Below the pieces are notes generated by a model. The model searched no databases, was not told where the DNA came from, and saw nothing but the letters and a program-made list of their open reading frames with translations. From Macrocybe gigantea (taxonomy: Eukaryota; Basidiomycota; Agaricomycetes; Agaricales; Callistosporiaceae): a DNA stretch of 64,000 nt. The stretch lies in contig SJRY01000228.1 in NCBI GenBank assembly GCA_011319805.1, positions 310,001 to 374,000 on the forward strand, in the 5' to 3' direction. Position numbers and translations under genes: made by a program. Shown here one piece after another: positions 43,337 to 53,751 of the stretch (the first letter of the stretch is position 1; every line of letters starts with the position of its first letter).

Positions 43337-43632
43337 TTGATCACATCCGTCCCATCTCTGTTCATCGCGAAAGAGGCTCCTTTACTGCTCTTGGAGGGTA
43401 CTACCAGTGATGCTTCAGTCGGCATTTCGGACGTGGACCACCTGTTGATCGAGTTTTATGCCCATGGCAAGAGGTCTCTGCTTTTGAAGAACACATCTGT
43501 TCCCGATTTCAACAAGGTGCATGTCATCAGTCACCAGTGTCTATGACAACTTCTCCCCTTTGCCCGCCACACTGTGGTTGCCGTTCGACAAGAAAAAGGT
43601 TCCATCGCAGCCGTTCGAAGACGGCCAGTGAC
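43337..43632 (+). pseudogene. Relic fragment of the repeat-module membrane protein gene
   Basis: Translated segments SVPSLFIAKEAPLLLLEG, FYAHGKRSLLLKNTSVPDFN and, in a shifted frame, VYDNFSPLPATLWLPFDKKK match the fourth module region of the gene at 53752-56530 (SIPSPFIKNEAFLL, FYAHDEKSLLLKDTPAPDFN, IYEDFFPLPATLWSPFDKEQ). Frame breaks near 43520 and at the end show it is not functional. It is inverted relative to that gene, 11 kb away. Confidence 0.75.
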
Positions 43633-44046
43633 GCTCTTCATCTCACTCGGCCAAAAATTCTCTTCATTTTCGTCTTATCTCTGTCTGTGCATCTGTTCTC
43701 CCTTCGTCTCTCTCAGATCTGGCCGCGTCGCATCATGTCCGGCGCCGCCGCACGACTATAATGCAGCGCAACACTACATTCATCCCACAATACAGCCCAT
43801 CACCGGTATACCACATGCACATGGCTATACACGCATCACTATAAACCTCATTATATACATTTACTATTTTACATCTTAGCAAATCCATACTAGTATGTAA
43901 CAATAGAGCACACTCTCCCCACTGCTTCCGGGTGCGATTTGAGGAATAGGGATGGACAGGGTATCCAAACATGGAATGCATGCAATTGTTTGCTTAAGAG
44001 TACAGAATTCAAACGCACACCTGGCCCACAGAAAAAGAAAATAAAA
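43633..44046. other. Intergenic
   Basis: 414 bases between the relic and the DUF6593-like gene; AT-rich near 43800-43880. Nothing supported. Confidence 0.5.
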
Positions 44047-45006
44047 TCAAGCCTCCATGGCGCTAACTTCTCCGCCGCCTCCGTCGCCTTGAGGATCCTC
44101 GAAATGGGCCGTGAGCCTGCTGCCGTCACCAGCCCGGTCGCGCCTCTTCTTTTCCATGATCATGAACGAGAGGATCACGAGGTCGATGTCGAGCGTGGAG
44201 CAGGGCTCGATGTGGAGGACTGCTTTCTTCTCCCCGGCAAACAGACCCTCGTCTGCGACGCTGTAGACATATTCAGCGATCTGCTCGTCCGTGTCGCTGC
44301 GGGTCAGCTATGAGCAGGGGGAGGACGTTTCTGATCAGTTTGGGTGACGCGTAGAAGGAGAAGGGAAGAAATTGAACGTGACGATGACACACCATACATC
44401 CTACACCGCTGACGGACTTCCACTTGTACTCCACACCGTCGTTGCCAATGAAATACCGTGAGCTATAAAAAGAAGATCAATGAGACATGAGAATAGGCCG
44501 ACGTCAACCTCGTGGGAGGCTGACCACTGGTAGGAAGATACCCACCTGCTGAAACGATTACGCTTATACAGAAATCCGACAATGCCATTGCCCCTTTTTG
44601 CGACGCGTCGCGGCACCGCGGCTGGATCGGCCATACGCCCGTCACGATGTTGACCCAGACTCGCGTTTTTCGACTTTGCCCTTCCCGTTACAGGCCCGCT
44701 CGTCCTTCTCTGCATCATAGCCTTCCTCCTCATCGTCATCACGCTCGCACTGGTCGCAGCGGCCGTACTTGTGGCGCCCACAAGCGGCAGGAGCGGGCAC
44801 TTAACGACTGTCGGCGTGCCCCTGACGAGCGACTTCCACTCCACCTCCGCGACGATGCTCGCCTCTTCGGACTCGGCTGGGCGCTGAATGCGCGAGACCC
44901 AGAGACCGGGCTTTGTCTTGGACGTGCGGATGCGGTAGTGTGCGACGCCATTCGTGGACACGAGCACCGTGTGTTCGGGGTCGTTGGGGAGCAGGTAGAG
45001 GTTCAT
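44047..45006 (-). CDS. DUF6593-like basidiomycete protein
   Basis: Member of a basidiomycete family of unknown function. The start MNLYLLPNDPEHTVLVST leads into VAHYRIRTSK, then IVAEVEWKSLVRGTPTVV. A basic, variable middle is followed by SRYFIGNDGVEYKWKS, EQIAEYVYSVADEGLFAGEK and LHIEPCSTLDIDLVILSFM, which together make the strand-rich pattern of DUF6593 proteins. The start at 45006 is preferred over an in-frame ATG at 45099 because the family begins at this strand and a CACAAG acceptor precedes it. Four short introns. No signal peptide or domain of known activity. Confidence 0.75.
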
Positions 45007-45448
45007 GCTATGCTTGGCTTGTGAAGAAGATAAAGTCAAGTCAGATGCGAACAATAGAAGGAGGCAAATGGCAAAGAGAGTATAGGGACAGGGAAACATA
45101 CCTAGGCTGACGGTCCTGGACTGAAGCGTTCAAACCAGTAGTCAAAGAGGAATCGTGCAGGCACATCTCTGGAAGCAAAAACGAGTGCGATGACCCGCTA
45201 GGATCGATACCAACGAAGCATGACAGATTGAAGACTCCGCATTGCAGATGAAGGAGGAAAGGACAAAAAAAATGTTGACAATGCGGGAAAACGGTGCATA
45301 GCGTGGTCAATACTACAATAAAAGATATATATATATAAGTCCATATGCAAACGACAAGCATTGACAATAGAAAGTGGGAAAATGCGAATCATGATCGTGA
45401 GTATCCCGTGCAGAATGACATAAGAAAGATCGCAGTCCGGCAGACATC
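45007..45448. other. Intergenic, DUF6593-like gene to DCN1
   Basis: About 440 bases between two genes on the same strand: promoter and 5' leader of the first and 3' untranslated region of DCN1. A TATATATATA run lies at about 45326-45335. Confidence 0.5.
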
Positions 45449-46615
45449 TTATGCTTGCGTCCGTCCCTTCGTCTTCCATGACACAAAATCATCGAGCAAC
45501 GTCGGCCACGCCTGTAGAATGGTAAACATGTTACGAATAAAATAACGCACGCTCTGATCAGGACGTACCTCTTCACCCTCATAGTTGCTCAGATCAGATC
45601 TCACCACACGGCAAAATTCTAGCATCTAGAGTGACTTGAGAAAGAATCACGAGGTGACACATCACGACCTACCATATTCCAGACGTCCTTGTTGACAGCC
45701 TTGTAAGTGGTGGCGTTTTGCTGCGACAAGGATTACCATCCCGAGCTCAAGGCAGGTTTCAAAGTCGAAACATACATTGATGAACTCTGTGATCTCCAAC
45801 ATTATAGGAAACTTGGGAGCGAGCAAGACCGACCACAACGCTGTTGCAGTCTACTGAGAGGATAAGGAATTCTTGCCGACCAGAATCGACGGTTCGCGCA
45901 CCTCCATGTCAATATTTCTCGATTGTCTAATCGGGTAAGAGGTAAATTGACGTGATGCTTGCAAAAGGCAGTGACGTGCTTACTCCGGTTTGGCGAGCAA
46001 GAAACAAAACATGTAAAACTTTTGAAACGCAGCCTGCTTGTTCTCACAATACTTGTAGTAGGTAGAACGGTCGTATGGATCGGCCTTTCCAGATTTCTTC
46101 AACGGGGGCTTATCGAACATAAGGACATCTTGAAGGTCGTTCATGGCTAGGGCTAATTGCGGGAGAGTAGACGCCCTATAGATTAGAGATTGGGGCTTGA
46201 ATGAACCAGGTCTAGCAGAGAGGGGAGAAAAAGCGCGCCTCAGTGAGTGTGAGCCATGCTTCCAACCTTCCTCCGTTAGCTTCATCATCTCCTTCGACTC
46301 CATTTGCCAAGAGAGGATTAAAGGCAAGGCACCATCTAGCGCAATCCCCGCCTCCGAGCACAGCTTCTCAAACCCTTCAGGACCGATCACTCTGGGCTCG
46401 TCCTCGTCAACGAAGGACCTGAACAAAGCGAGGGAACGTTCTGGGGTATACGATTCAGACGAGAAATTCTGCGCCGCTGACTGGGACTTCGAGGCCGAGG
46501 TCTTCGATTGGGTCGAGGTCTTTGACAGCAGCTGATGGAGAGAAAATTGTGTCACGTAAACCGAAACAGAGGAGGGGGTGACTAAAGGAGAGACAAAACG
46601 TACGTTGGGAGGCAT
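45449..46615 (-). CDS. DCN1: DCN1-like cullin neddylation E3 (PONY domain)
   Basis: Scaffold E3 that brings Ubc12~Nedd8 to cullins, activating cullin-RING ligases. Exon one is the four-codon MPPN, followed by LLSKTSTQSKTSASKSQSAA, a serine-rich leader. The PONY (DUF298) domain follows: SLALFRSFVDEDEPRVIGPE, FEKLCSEAGIALDGALPLIL, TYYKYCENKQAAFQKFYMFC, IDMEVATALWSVLLAPKFPI and DVWNMMLEFCRVV, ending near EEAWPTLLDDFVSWKTKG. The N-terminal UBA domain of yeast Dcn1 is absent, resembling shorter DCUN1D forms. The first intron (GTACGT...ATCAG) fixes the start. About seven introns. Confidence 0.88.
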
Positions 46616-46931
46616 GGATGTGACGGGGCGAGCATCGTCATCGCTGCAAACGTGTTTCAGAGAGTCAGATAAGCAGCAAAGGAGGGAGCGGAGACGCATG
46701 GAGAATGGAAGGGATTGAAAAAAAGAGCAAGACCCCGAAACGCGGCGGGGCAGAGAGAATGTCTGACGCGCATGAGACTGCCTAATTCGTGCTTAGAACA
46801 AGATCAGGAAACATCATAGCTTATGTCAGCCACCCCGCCATAAAAAACACGTCAATTAAAAAGCGCGGACGCGGGTCGACAACGAGGGCAGCTCGCGAGG
46901 ACGTCTTCAGAAGCATACAAGAGCGTACCAC
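46616..46931. other. Intergenic, DCN1 upstream
   Basis: 316 bases; DCN1 promoter and the 3' region of the next gene. A GTAAGT motif at its right edge may be a splice donor of that gene (see 46932-47370). Confidence 0.4.
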
Positions 46932-47370
46932 TTACTTTGCCAGGGAAGACGGACCGTTTTTTACAGACGACTTTTGCGATCTGGTCTTGCTAGCTTTAGA
47001 TGTCTTGGTGGCTTTCTTGGACTTTGATTCGCTGTCAACCGAAATAGTCTTCAGAGGATGCGACGGAACAACGCAGATCAGCGCGTAATGTTAGAGTATT
47101 CCATCAGATCCACATAAAATAGAGGGGGGATTACCTCTCGGTCATCCGTGCCTGACAATGCAACCTTTTTTGCCGGGGGCGGCTTGGTCGTCGTGGCAGC
47201 ACTCGTTGATTGGTTCGTATGACGAGCAGATCTTCGGGTCGACCGCGTCGAGCTGGTGGTTTCAACAGAGGCGGCGTCTTCCGCGTGTTTGCGCTTTGAA
47301 AAGGGCCGGATGAACGTGTTCAATAGGCGCTCGAACGACACTGACGAAGCAGACTCACTTTCGGTGGCAT
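46932..47370 (-). CDS. Small basic protein, probably nuclear, unknown function
   Basis: A 12-base first exon (47370-47359) reads MPPK and splices by GTGAGT...TTCAAAG to RKHAEDAASVETTSSTRSTR; the joined MPPKRKHAED start is a very common style for chromatin proteins. Exon two continues to KKVALSGTDDRE. Exon three is lysine/serine-rich (TISVDSESKSKKATKTSK) and ends SLAK with TAA. About 90 residues, no fold recognised. The TAA overlaps a perfect GTAAGT donor, so a longer product with further exons is possible. Confidence 0.6.
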
Positions 47371-47559
47371 CGATGGATATACGAGTCGGTCAGAAAAGCG
47401 AAGCGTTGGACGGCCAAGCGAGAGAAACTCGAGACTGGTCCAAGAACAAAAAAGGGAGCACGACTGATGGGTGGACGCGCCTGGCCGCGTGACATGGAAC
47501 CGGCGAATTGATAATAGAGTCATACTTAGCAATCACAACCACCGAACCCACTCCCAACC

Positions 47560-48344
47560 ATGCCAGCCGAAATCTTCAACCCCAACCCGACTGTTTTTGT
47601 GCCGACAAAGCCAGTAGGCAGGACGTCTGACTTTGCCACGCGCTCTCTGTGGATAGACGAGCAGACCGAGCCGGAGGATGCGACCGACGACGTGGAGCCG
47701 ATTGACCCAGACGAAATCTTTGGTGTGCTCGTCAAGGAACCAGCACGCATCCTCTTCTTGACTCTATTTCATTCCAGATCTAATCCGTTCCATAAACGAC
47801 CCAGAGCATCCAAACACGCTCGAAGAGCTCCGCGTCGTCTCGGCTCCCCAGATCAGCGTCGCAGGTAACAATGTCATCGTCGAGTTCACCCCCACGGTTC
47901 CGCATTGCGGCATGTCGACTCTCATTGGTGAGGACCCGATTCGCATAGTTCTCCCAGCCCATTGCTCATGGGCGTCTTCCCCGCTCAGGCCTATCTATCC
48001 GCGTCCGGCTCCTGAGAAGTCTCCCCAACCGATACAAAGTCGACATTCACTTGAAACCGGGCTCGCATCAGAGCGAACACGCCGGTAAGTTTCGAACAGC
48101 AATCTCCGTCCCCCACCCGAGTCACTTTGGCAATGCCATGCGTTCAAAAATTCAAATACCACGCCAACTCACTTTGTCTCGTACAGTGAACAAGCAGCTT
48201 AACGACAAGGAACGTGTTGCCGCTGCCTTGGAAAACGCCGTCCTCGTGGATACGGTCGAGCAGTGCTTATCCACCGCTGGACGAAGGGAAAGGCGGAGTG
48301 AAGACAGAAACGGATGGATGTCTGGCTTATGCGTGTATCCATAG
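47560..48344 (+). CDS. CIA2: Cytosolic Fe-S assembly component CIA2 (MIP18/FAM96 family)
   Basis: Subunit of the CIA targeting complex that hands Fe-S clusters to cytosolic and nuclear apoproteins. [18 protein letters not shown] leads to [19 protein letters not shown] (DUF59 core start), [28 protein letters not shown] with the conserved reactive cysteine, [20 protein letters not shown] and [20 protein letters not shown]. It ends after [15 protein letters not shown] with a non-conserved tail. Three short introns. Divergent from the small basic gene, 189 bases apart. Confidence 0.93.
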
Positions 48345-49053
48345 TTTGTATTTTATTCATCTTTCAATGCATCTAGATATTCACAATAATTGTATGAGAC
48401 CGTCGTGCTATTTGCTCCGAAAGATATAGAGCAGGTTGCTCTGTCTGCTTATCAGCTTACAGATGTCCTCGGGAAAGGAATTCCTGCTCCTGGCAATATG
48501 ATAAAGAGGATCTCAGACCATGACGACTGTTCGGGAGCTCCGCGGCCTCGGAGGAATGGAACCAATAAAACGAATAAAGCGGACATAGTAATCTGTCGGA
48601 GATCCATGTGCGTGAGATTGTCATAGAATTGAGGTCATGATAGGTGGTTATGCTACATATGGCATGGCATGGAAGCTAGAGAAAAAATAGGTAGGGAGGG
48701 ACAATACGATAAGTGTACCAGACTATAGCTACAACATTGGGTGAATGCGAAGGACAGCGAGAGCGGAAAGACTTTATACATATGAAGGTTCTTGCAAAAA
48801 ATTGTGATGCAAAGAGACTTGTGTGGTGTTGCCGAATTGCGGGAATGCAGGTTCCAAACCAGCAATGACCAGAGAAAATGAGAACGAGACGATGATGATG
48901 CGATGTGATGGAAAAGGGAAAAGAAAAGAAAACCGTAGGGAGCGACGAGAGAGTTGGCCTTTCTAAATGTTTAATCGAAGGTGGAGTGAGAAAGCCCAGC
49001 AAATGCGGCATGGCCTGATGGAGACGGATGGGAGGGTTGAAGAATCTCCACGA
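48345..49053. other. Convergent intergenic region
   Basis: About 700 bases between tail-to-tail genes. The 3' untranslated regions presumably occupy most of it; no coding signal seen. Confidence 0.5.
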
Positions 49054-49838
49054 TCAGTCTTCCAAGAGGAAATCCCAATCGATCGTCGTCTCGGGAGCTT
49101 TATTCGTGCACCCGAACAAGCGCTTCAGGGCTTCCTTGTGCGTGTTCTCCGGTGCGCCGGTCTGAATGTCCCACATGCGGAACGTGACATGGCCGCGGGT
49201 GTCCACGACGACGTCGTCCTCGTTCGGGTTCTCGTCGTCGAGCCGCACAGGCTCATTCAGCCGCACGTTGCGCATGATGCGGTTCACAAATCCGGCGGAA
49301 AACGTCGCCTTGCCGCTGTGGTGGATCTGCCCACGGAAGTCGGACGGCAACCACACCGTCACGTCCGACGTGGCGGCTTGGACTTCTAGGTAGAATTTGG
49401 AACGGGGGTATGTTCGGCACTGCAGATTTGCGGTCAGTGACTGCTGTGCACGTCGCAGGCTTTTCAAAACTCACAATTTTCAGTTTAATGGGCGCGGCGT
49501 CGCTAGCCACGAAGATGCTCATGCGGTAGTCGACGGGTTGGTGACGGGCGCGATAATGCGGCAGCGCCAACGACAGGTCGATGGGCTGGCGCTCGACTTC
49601 GAGGTGAAAGTCCCAGTCATCATTTGGCTGGTACTTGATTTTATGAGTTCCTGCTGTTGGGTTCCGTTGAATCTGGTAGACAGGCTGGTTAGTTGAGGAA
49701 AGAAGAAAATGGCGGTGTCACGCCGAGATGCTCACCAATGGCAGATGCTTTTCGGACGAGAACTAGAACGGAATGTCAGCCTTGCATGTGAGCATTGTGC
49801 CGTTGAGAGAACTGACCATGGAGTGGTCACTGGACATG
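49054..49838 (-). CDS. DUF7330-like protein, paralogue A
   Basis: Basidiomycete family of unknown function. Seven-codon first exon MSSDHSM, then FSSEKHLPL, DDWDFHLEVERQPIDLSLAL, DYRMSIFVASDAAPIKLKI and YPRSKFYLEVQAATSD, VTVWLPSDFRGQIHHSGKAT, FSAGFVNRIMRNVRLNEPV, VVVDTRGHVTFRMWDIQ, ending ETTIDWDFLLED. The strand-rich block around VWLPSDFRG is what I associate with the DUF7330 family; the family name is from memory. Start set by a GTCAGT...TTCTAG intron. No signal peptide. A paralogue lies at 50318-51173. Confidence 0.65.
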
Positions 49839-50317
49839 CTGAGTCTAATTGTTTGCGTGCAAGAGTCTTGGAATCGTGAGCGAGAATTGTTACAGTAGAT
49901 GATACAGGTTGAGGGCGGGGAGCCTGATAGAATGCAATCGGGCTTTTTTGTTTGACGACGAGCTCCGTTAAATAGTACCAAGGGGTCTCGTGCCTAATTG
50001 GGGAACAAGACAGCCCGTCGCCACGTTCTGATACAAGGATTTCCTTTTCGAGTAATCATGAATAGCCCGTTATGGTATGCCATGTGTTTTGTACAGAGCC
50101 AGCCAAGAACAATACCGATCCAACGACAATAACAACATACCCTGCATTTCATTACAGCACAATGCCCGGACCTTCCATTGTACCATACAAATGACTTGTT
50201 CTCGCCTCATTCCTGACTTCATTCCCTCAACATTCCTTCTCTCGGACAGCAATGTGGACCAAGCATGGTCACACGCCCAAGCGTTCCCTGAGCCGCACAG
50301 AATGGAAGCCCGCTGAA
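49839..50317. other. Intergenic between the DUF7330-like paralogues
   Basis: 479 bases; promoter of paralogue A and 3' region of paralogue B. Nothing further seen. Confidence 0.5.
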
Positions 50318-51173
50318 TCAAAGTCTGCGCCGTTCTCGATTTGTCACAAAGGGAAGGCTCAAAACACGCTTGAACAGCCGCCTTATTTTTTTCTCCCCAG
50401 GGAACCAAGACCAGTCACCGAGCTTGAACCTTGCCTTGTCCTGCTCCATCAGGCGCAGCTCGATGGTTCCAAACGCGCAAATGTCGATGGTGTCGGCATC
50501 GGCGTCATAGGGCACCGTGCTTCTCAATGGTCCCGTCTGGATCGTGATCAGGCCCTTTCTCACACGGTCGGCGAACGCGCCGCAGTATTCGATCCGCCCG
50601 GTGAAGCTTTCTACCAAAACAACTCCGCGCATGTTACTGGGCAGGAAGACACACGCATCAGCTTCACGCGTTGTGATGGTGAGATCGAAGTGGTGGTCTT
50701 CTGCCCCGAATGGCCTGATCTGTATTGTCCATTTTTTGATCATTAGCCCCGAGTGAGGACCACAAGGACCCTAATAGACGTGTATTAGGGATTGAGAGCG
50801 TAAAACCCACGATTTCCAGTTCCACCGCTCCAAATTGGCAATACAGATCGATGGCCGAATTTTTGAACGGAGGGCTATCTCCGGCGCACGGGGCCAGCAA
50901 GAGGACACGCGCATTGATGCCTTCGGGCGTGAAGCAAGCTTTGCGCCATTCAGAGTGGCGATGAACACGCGCGGGGTACATTTCTGGACTCGGCACAAGC
51001 TGCTCGGTGATAAGCTTCGCCCACGCACGGCGCTGTGGATGACATCTTGGATCAGCGTGTCGGTCAGGGGTTTAAGAGCAGTTCAACATGCTGCTTTGCC
51101 TCACGCTCACCTGGATAAACTTCATCTCCTTGGCAGGCTTGCGGCTTGACGACGTCCGCTTACAGCGGTCCAT
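50318..51173 (-). CDS. DUF7330-like protein, paralogue B
   Basis: Probable start MDRCKRTSSSRKPAKEMKFI; after a GTGAGC...CACAG intron: RRAWAKLITEQLVPSPEMY, then CQFGAVELEIV, and after another intron IQIRPFGAEDHHFDLTITTR, ADACVFLPSNMRGVVLVES, IDICAFGTIELRLMEQDKA, ending in a basic tail NRERRRL. CVFLPSNMRG aligns with VWLPSDFRG of paralogue A, but the N-terminal parts have diverged and the tail differs. Likely an old tandem duplicate. Start is less certain than stop. Confidence 0.6.
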
Positions 51174-51523
51174 TGCTGTATCGATGTTTGCCTTTGAACG
51201 GGCGAAGCGCTTGAAAGAACGTCATCAGCTGAGCTGCATCCGTCTTCCGGACAGCTGGCACTCACAGGATTGGGATTTACTTTGGCTACCATAGCATGAA
51301 ATAATCACCGTGATGTCAATGGAATCCATTTCATCCAACAAACCCTTAAATACGCGCAACACAGGCCACATATTACTGTGGCATCTCATGTCTATTGTTC
51401 AGCTTTGCGTCTTGCTTTGTGGCTCGGCGTGATTGCGCACAGGAGGAAAATCCAAGAGCCCATAAAGCAAATTGTCTGTATATACATGTAACAGGTAAGA
51501 AACACAGTTGTATGGAATAGATA
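51174..51523. other. Intergenic, RAD18 3' side
   Basis: 350 bases between paralogue B's start and the RAD18 stop. No signal recognised. Confidence 0.45.
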
Positions 51524-53104
51524 CTAACTATCGAGAATTTCTTCTTCAGAGTCCAGGACAATGGCCTCATCAGTCGGATCGCGCCCTGTGCTGAAGATCT
51601 GACTTCTCCGCACCACTGAAGCTGTAGATGCAGCCGCCGACATCTGAGACGGTGGCTGACTCGAAAGCCGCTTTGGTTTTGCGACCTCTATCAGCTGTGC
51701 GAACTCAGACTTGTGACGTTTCTGGAAGACAACAGCACATTTGGTTATCCTTCAGCAAAGAAATGTGCAGATGGGGGTACACACGACATGGGCCAGCGGA
51801 TCGTCCACTGTGACCTTTTTCTTTTTCGCCTTCTCCTCCTCCCACTGTTTCAGCTCCTTTCGCAGTTCCGCCTTGGTCTTCCGATGGGGTAACGATCTAT
51901 CAAGATTGGCGTTATGAATTGTCACCCATCTACGACGTATATCCATCATCATCACGCTTTAGTAATTGCATGGATTGCATACCGTTGATGTCGCTGTATC
52001 CAGTTGCTACGGTCGCCTGTTGTGGGCAGGTTGTGCTCCAACAGCATTTCCTTGATCCTCTTATCTTTAAGGGTATCATAAGAAGCTTTCGGAAGGGGAA
52101 AACCATCAATGTCATCATTGGTCAACCTGTTTCAGTTTTAGAACTCTGGAATAGGGCGGTATCGGAGGAAGGCAAGACGGACTTTTGTTTTCCCTTATTC
52201 CCGGCGTCCAGTATCTTCCTCCATTCAATTTTATCCGATCTCCCTGACTCCACTGTGAGGGTTTTACAGCCTCTGTCGATGTGCGCATTTATATTCTTGT
52301 ACTTTACGCGTTTAGCACAAAGAGGACAATTCACGACTGCATCCGCTAAAACAGATGGTTCAGGTCCTAGAGCGCGTAGTCTATCGAGTGGAAATTTTCT
52401 GGACTTACGGCCAGGATCAAGGGCCTGTGCTTGGTCCTCGTCCACATCCGAAGTCGGCACTGCTCCCAGATCGAAGACGTCATCCAAGCTGGCTGCGGCC
52501 TTTCGCGTACTTGTCGGTCTCTTCGTTGGTGAGCTTGGTGGAGTCGTATAGCGGCTGCTTTCGGCCGAGCTGGACTCTGGTCCTCTCTTACGTTTCCTCG
52601 GAAACGGTGTGGAGTTTTGGCAGTCGGATTCTTCGCTATGCGGCCGTCGTTTCCGCCTTTCGTCTGCTTTAGACAAGTCTAGCATGTAGGGCCTTTCACA
52701 GCAGTTGAAAAAGTGTCTAAATTGAGCTCAGTCGTGAAGGACTCTCACCTCGAGCGTTGCCACGCCAGTACTACTTCCTCCATGACAGGGTTGGGTCGTA
52801 TGTGGCCCTCGTTCGCAGCCTTGCGACAGCTGGGGCACTCTTGCTTGCTCGAAATAGCCGTTCTCACACACTTCAAGTCAAACTCGTCAGAAAGGCTCTG
52901 GAACGGACAGAGAGTTGTGGACTCAGAGCTTTGCCTTACGCAGGAACAGAAACAGTGACCACAGGGGAGGGTCACTGGTGCGTCATACAGTTCGCCGCAG
53001 ATGCTGCATCGCAGAGCGCCGTCCAGGCTCCGCAGACTGGGCGATATCGAATCATCGGGAAAGTCTGTTGGGTCTGGGACATCGGACAAGAAGAGGGCAT
53101 TCAT
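51524..53104 (-). CDS. RAD18: E3 ubiquitin ligase RAD18 (RING, UBZ, SAP)
   Basis: Ubiquitinates PCNA at stalled forks together with Rad6, starting translesion synthesis. MNALFLSDVPDPTDFPDD precedes the RING: CSICGELYDAPVTLPCGHCF and TECPSCRKAANEG, followed by IRPNPVMEEVVLAWQRSR, a RAD18 signature. A nuclear basic/serine linker leads to the UBZ4 finger NCPLCAKRVKYKNINAHIDR with its final Cys, and the SAP helix pair LKDKRIKEMLLEHNLPTTGD, SNWIQRHQRWVTIHNANLD. It ends with an acidic SEEEILDS. About six introns. All domains are present in the expected order. Confidence 0.93.
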
Positions 53105-53751
53105 TTGTCGTCTGCTGGAGGCAGCGCTGCTAGCTGGTAGCGGAGGGCCTTGACTAAAAGAGTGCTTGGGAAACGCGGTGCCGTGATTATCACGTGGTCT
53201 AACTAATACAACGCGTCGAGTTCAATGAGGACTTGTGGCCTCCAGATAATAATAATAAGCGTCAGTCCGAATGACCACCAGCACCTCTGCACGCTCTTCA
53301 CCTTCGAAAATGAAAATTCTGAAGACCGTTTCTGCATCTCATCCGAAAATAAAAGAATAGTCTGTTCTCTATTTTTACACTAATATACACACCGAACCAC
53401 AATAGCGCCGTGTAATGTGGCCTGGTAAGATTTAGGATAGAATTGTGGTGGTATAGGGACCCGCCGTATAGTAATGTATGCATGGTGTTGAAGGGAATAC
53501 TGTGTCGCAGGAATGCACTGTTCTCTGTATAGTATTGCGGGGAATAGTGATAGGTCGTAGTGGTAGTTTGATAGTCGTGAAAATGCGCTGTGTAGGAGCG
53601 GGTCATCGGGTTGCAAGAAGAGTATTTCGGGGCAGGCTGCAGTAGTGAACCAGAGCCGGTTGGTATCATCGCAAGTAGGTTTTGTAAAGATGAGGAGAAA
53701 TCGTGCACGAATGAGGGCGGAGAGATGAGGAAATGAAGCGTAAGAAAAATC
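53105..53751. other. RAD18 upstream region
   Basis: About 650 bases. Minus-strand frames of up to 171 codons here (53298-53813) are low-complexity H/Y/S/T-rich and have no family look; not called. Confidence 0.45.
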
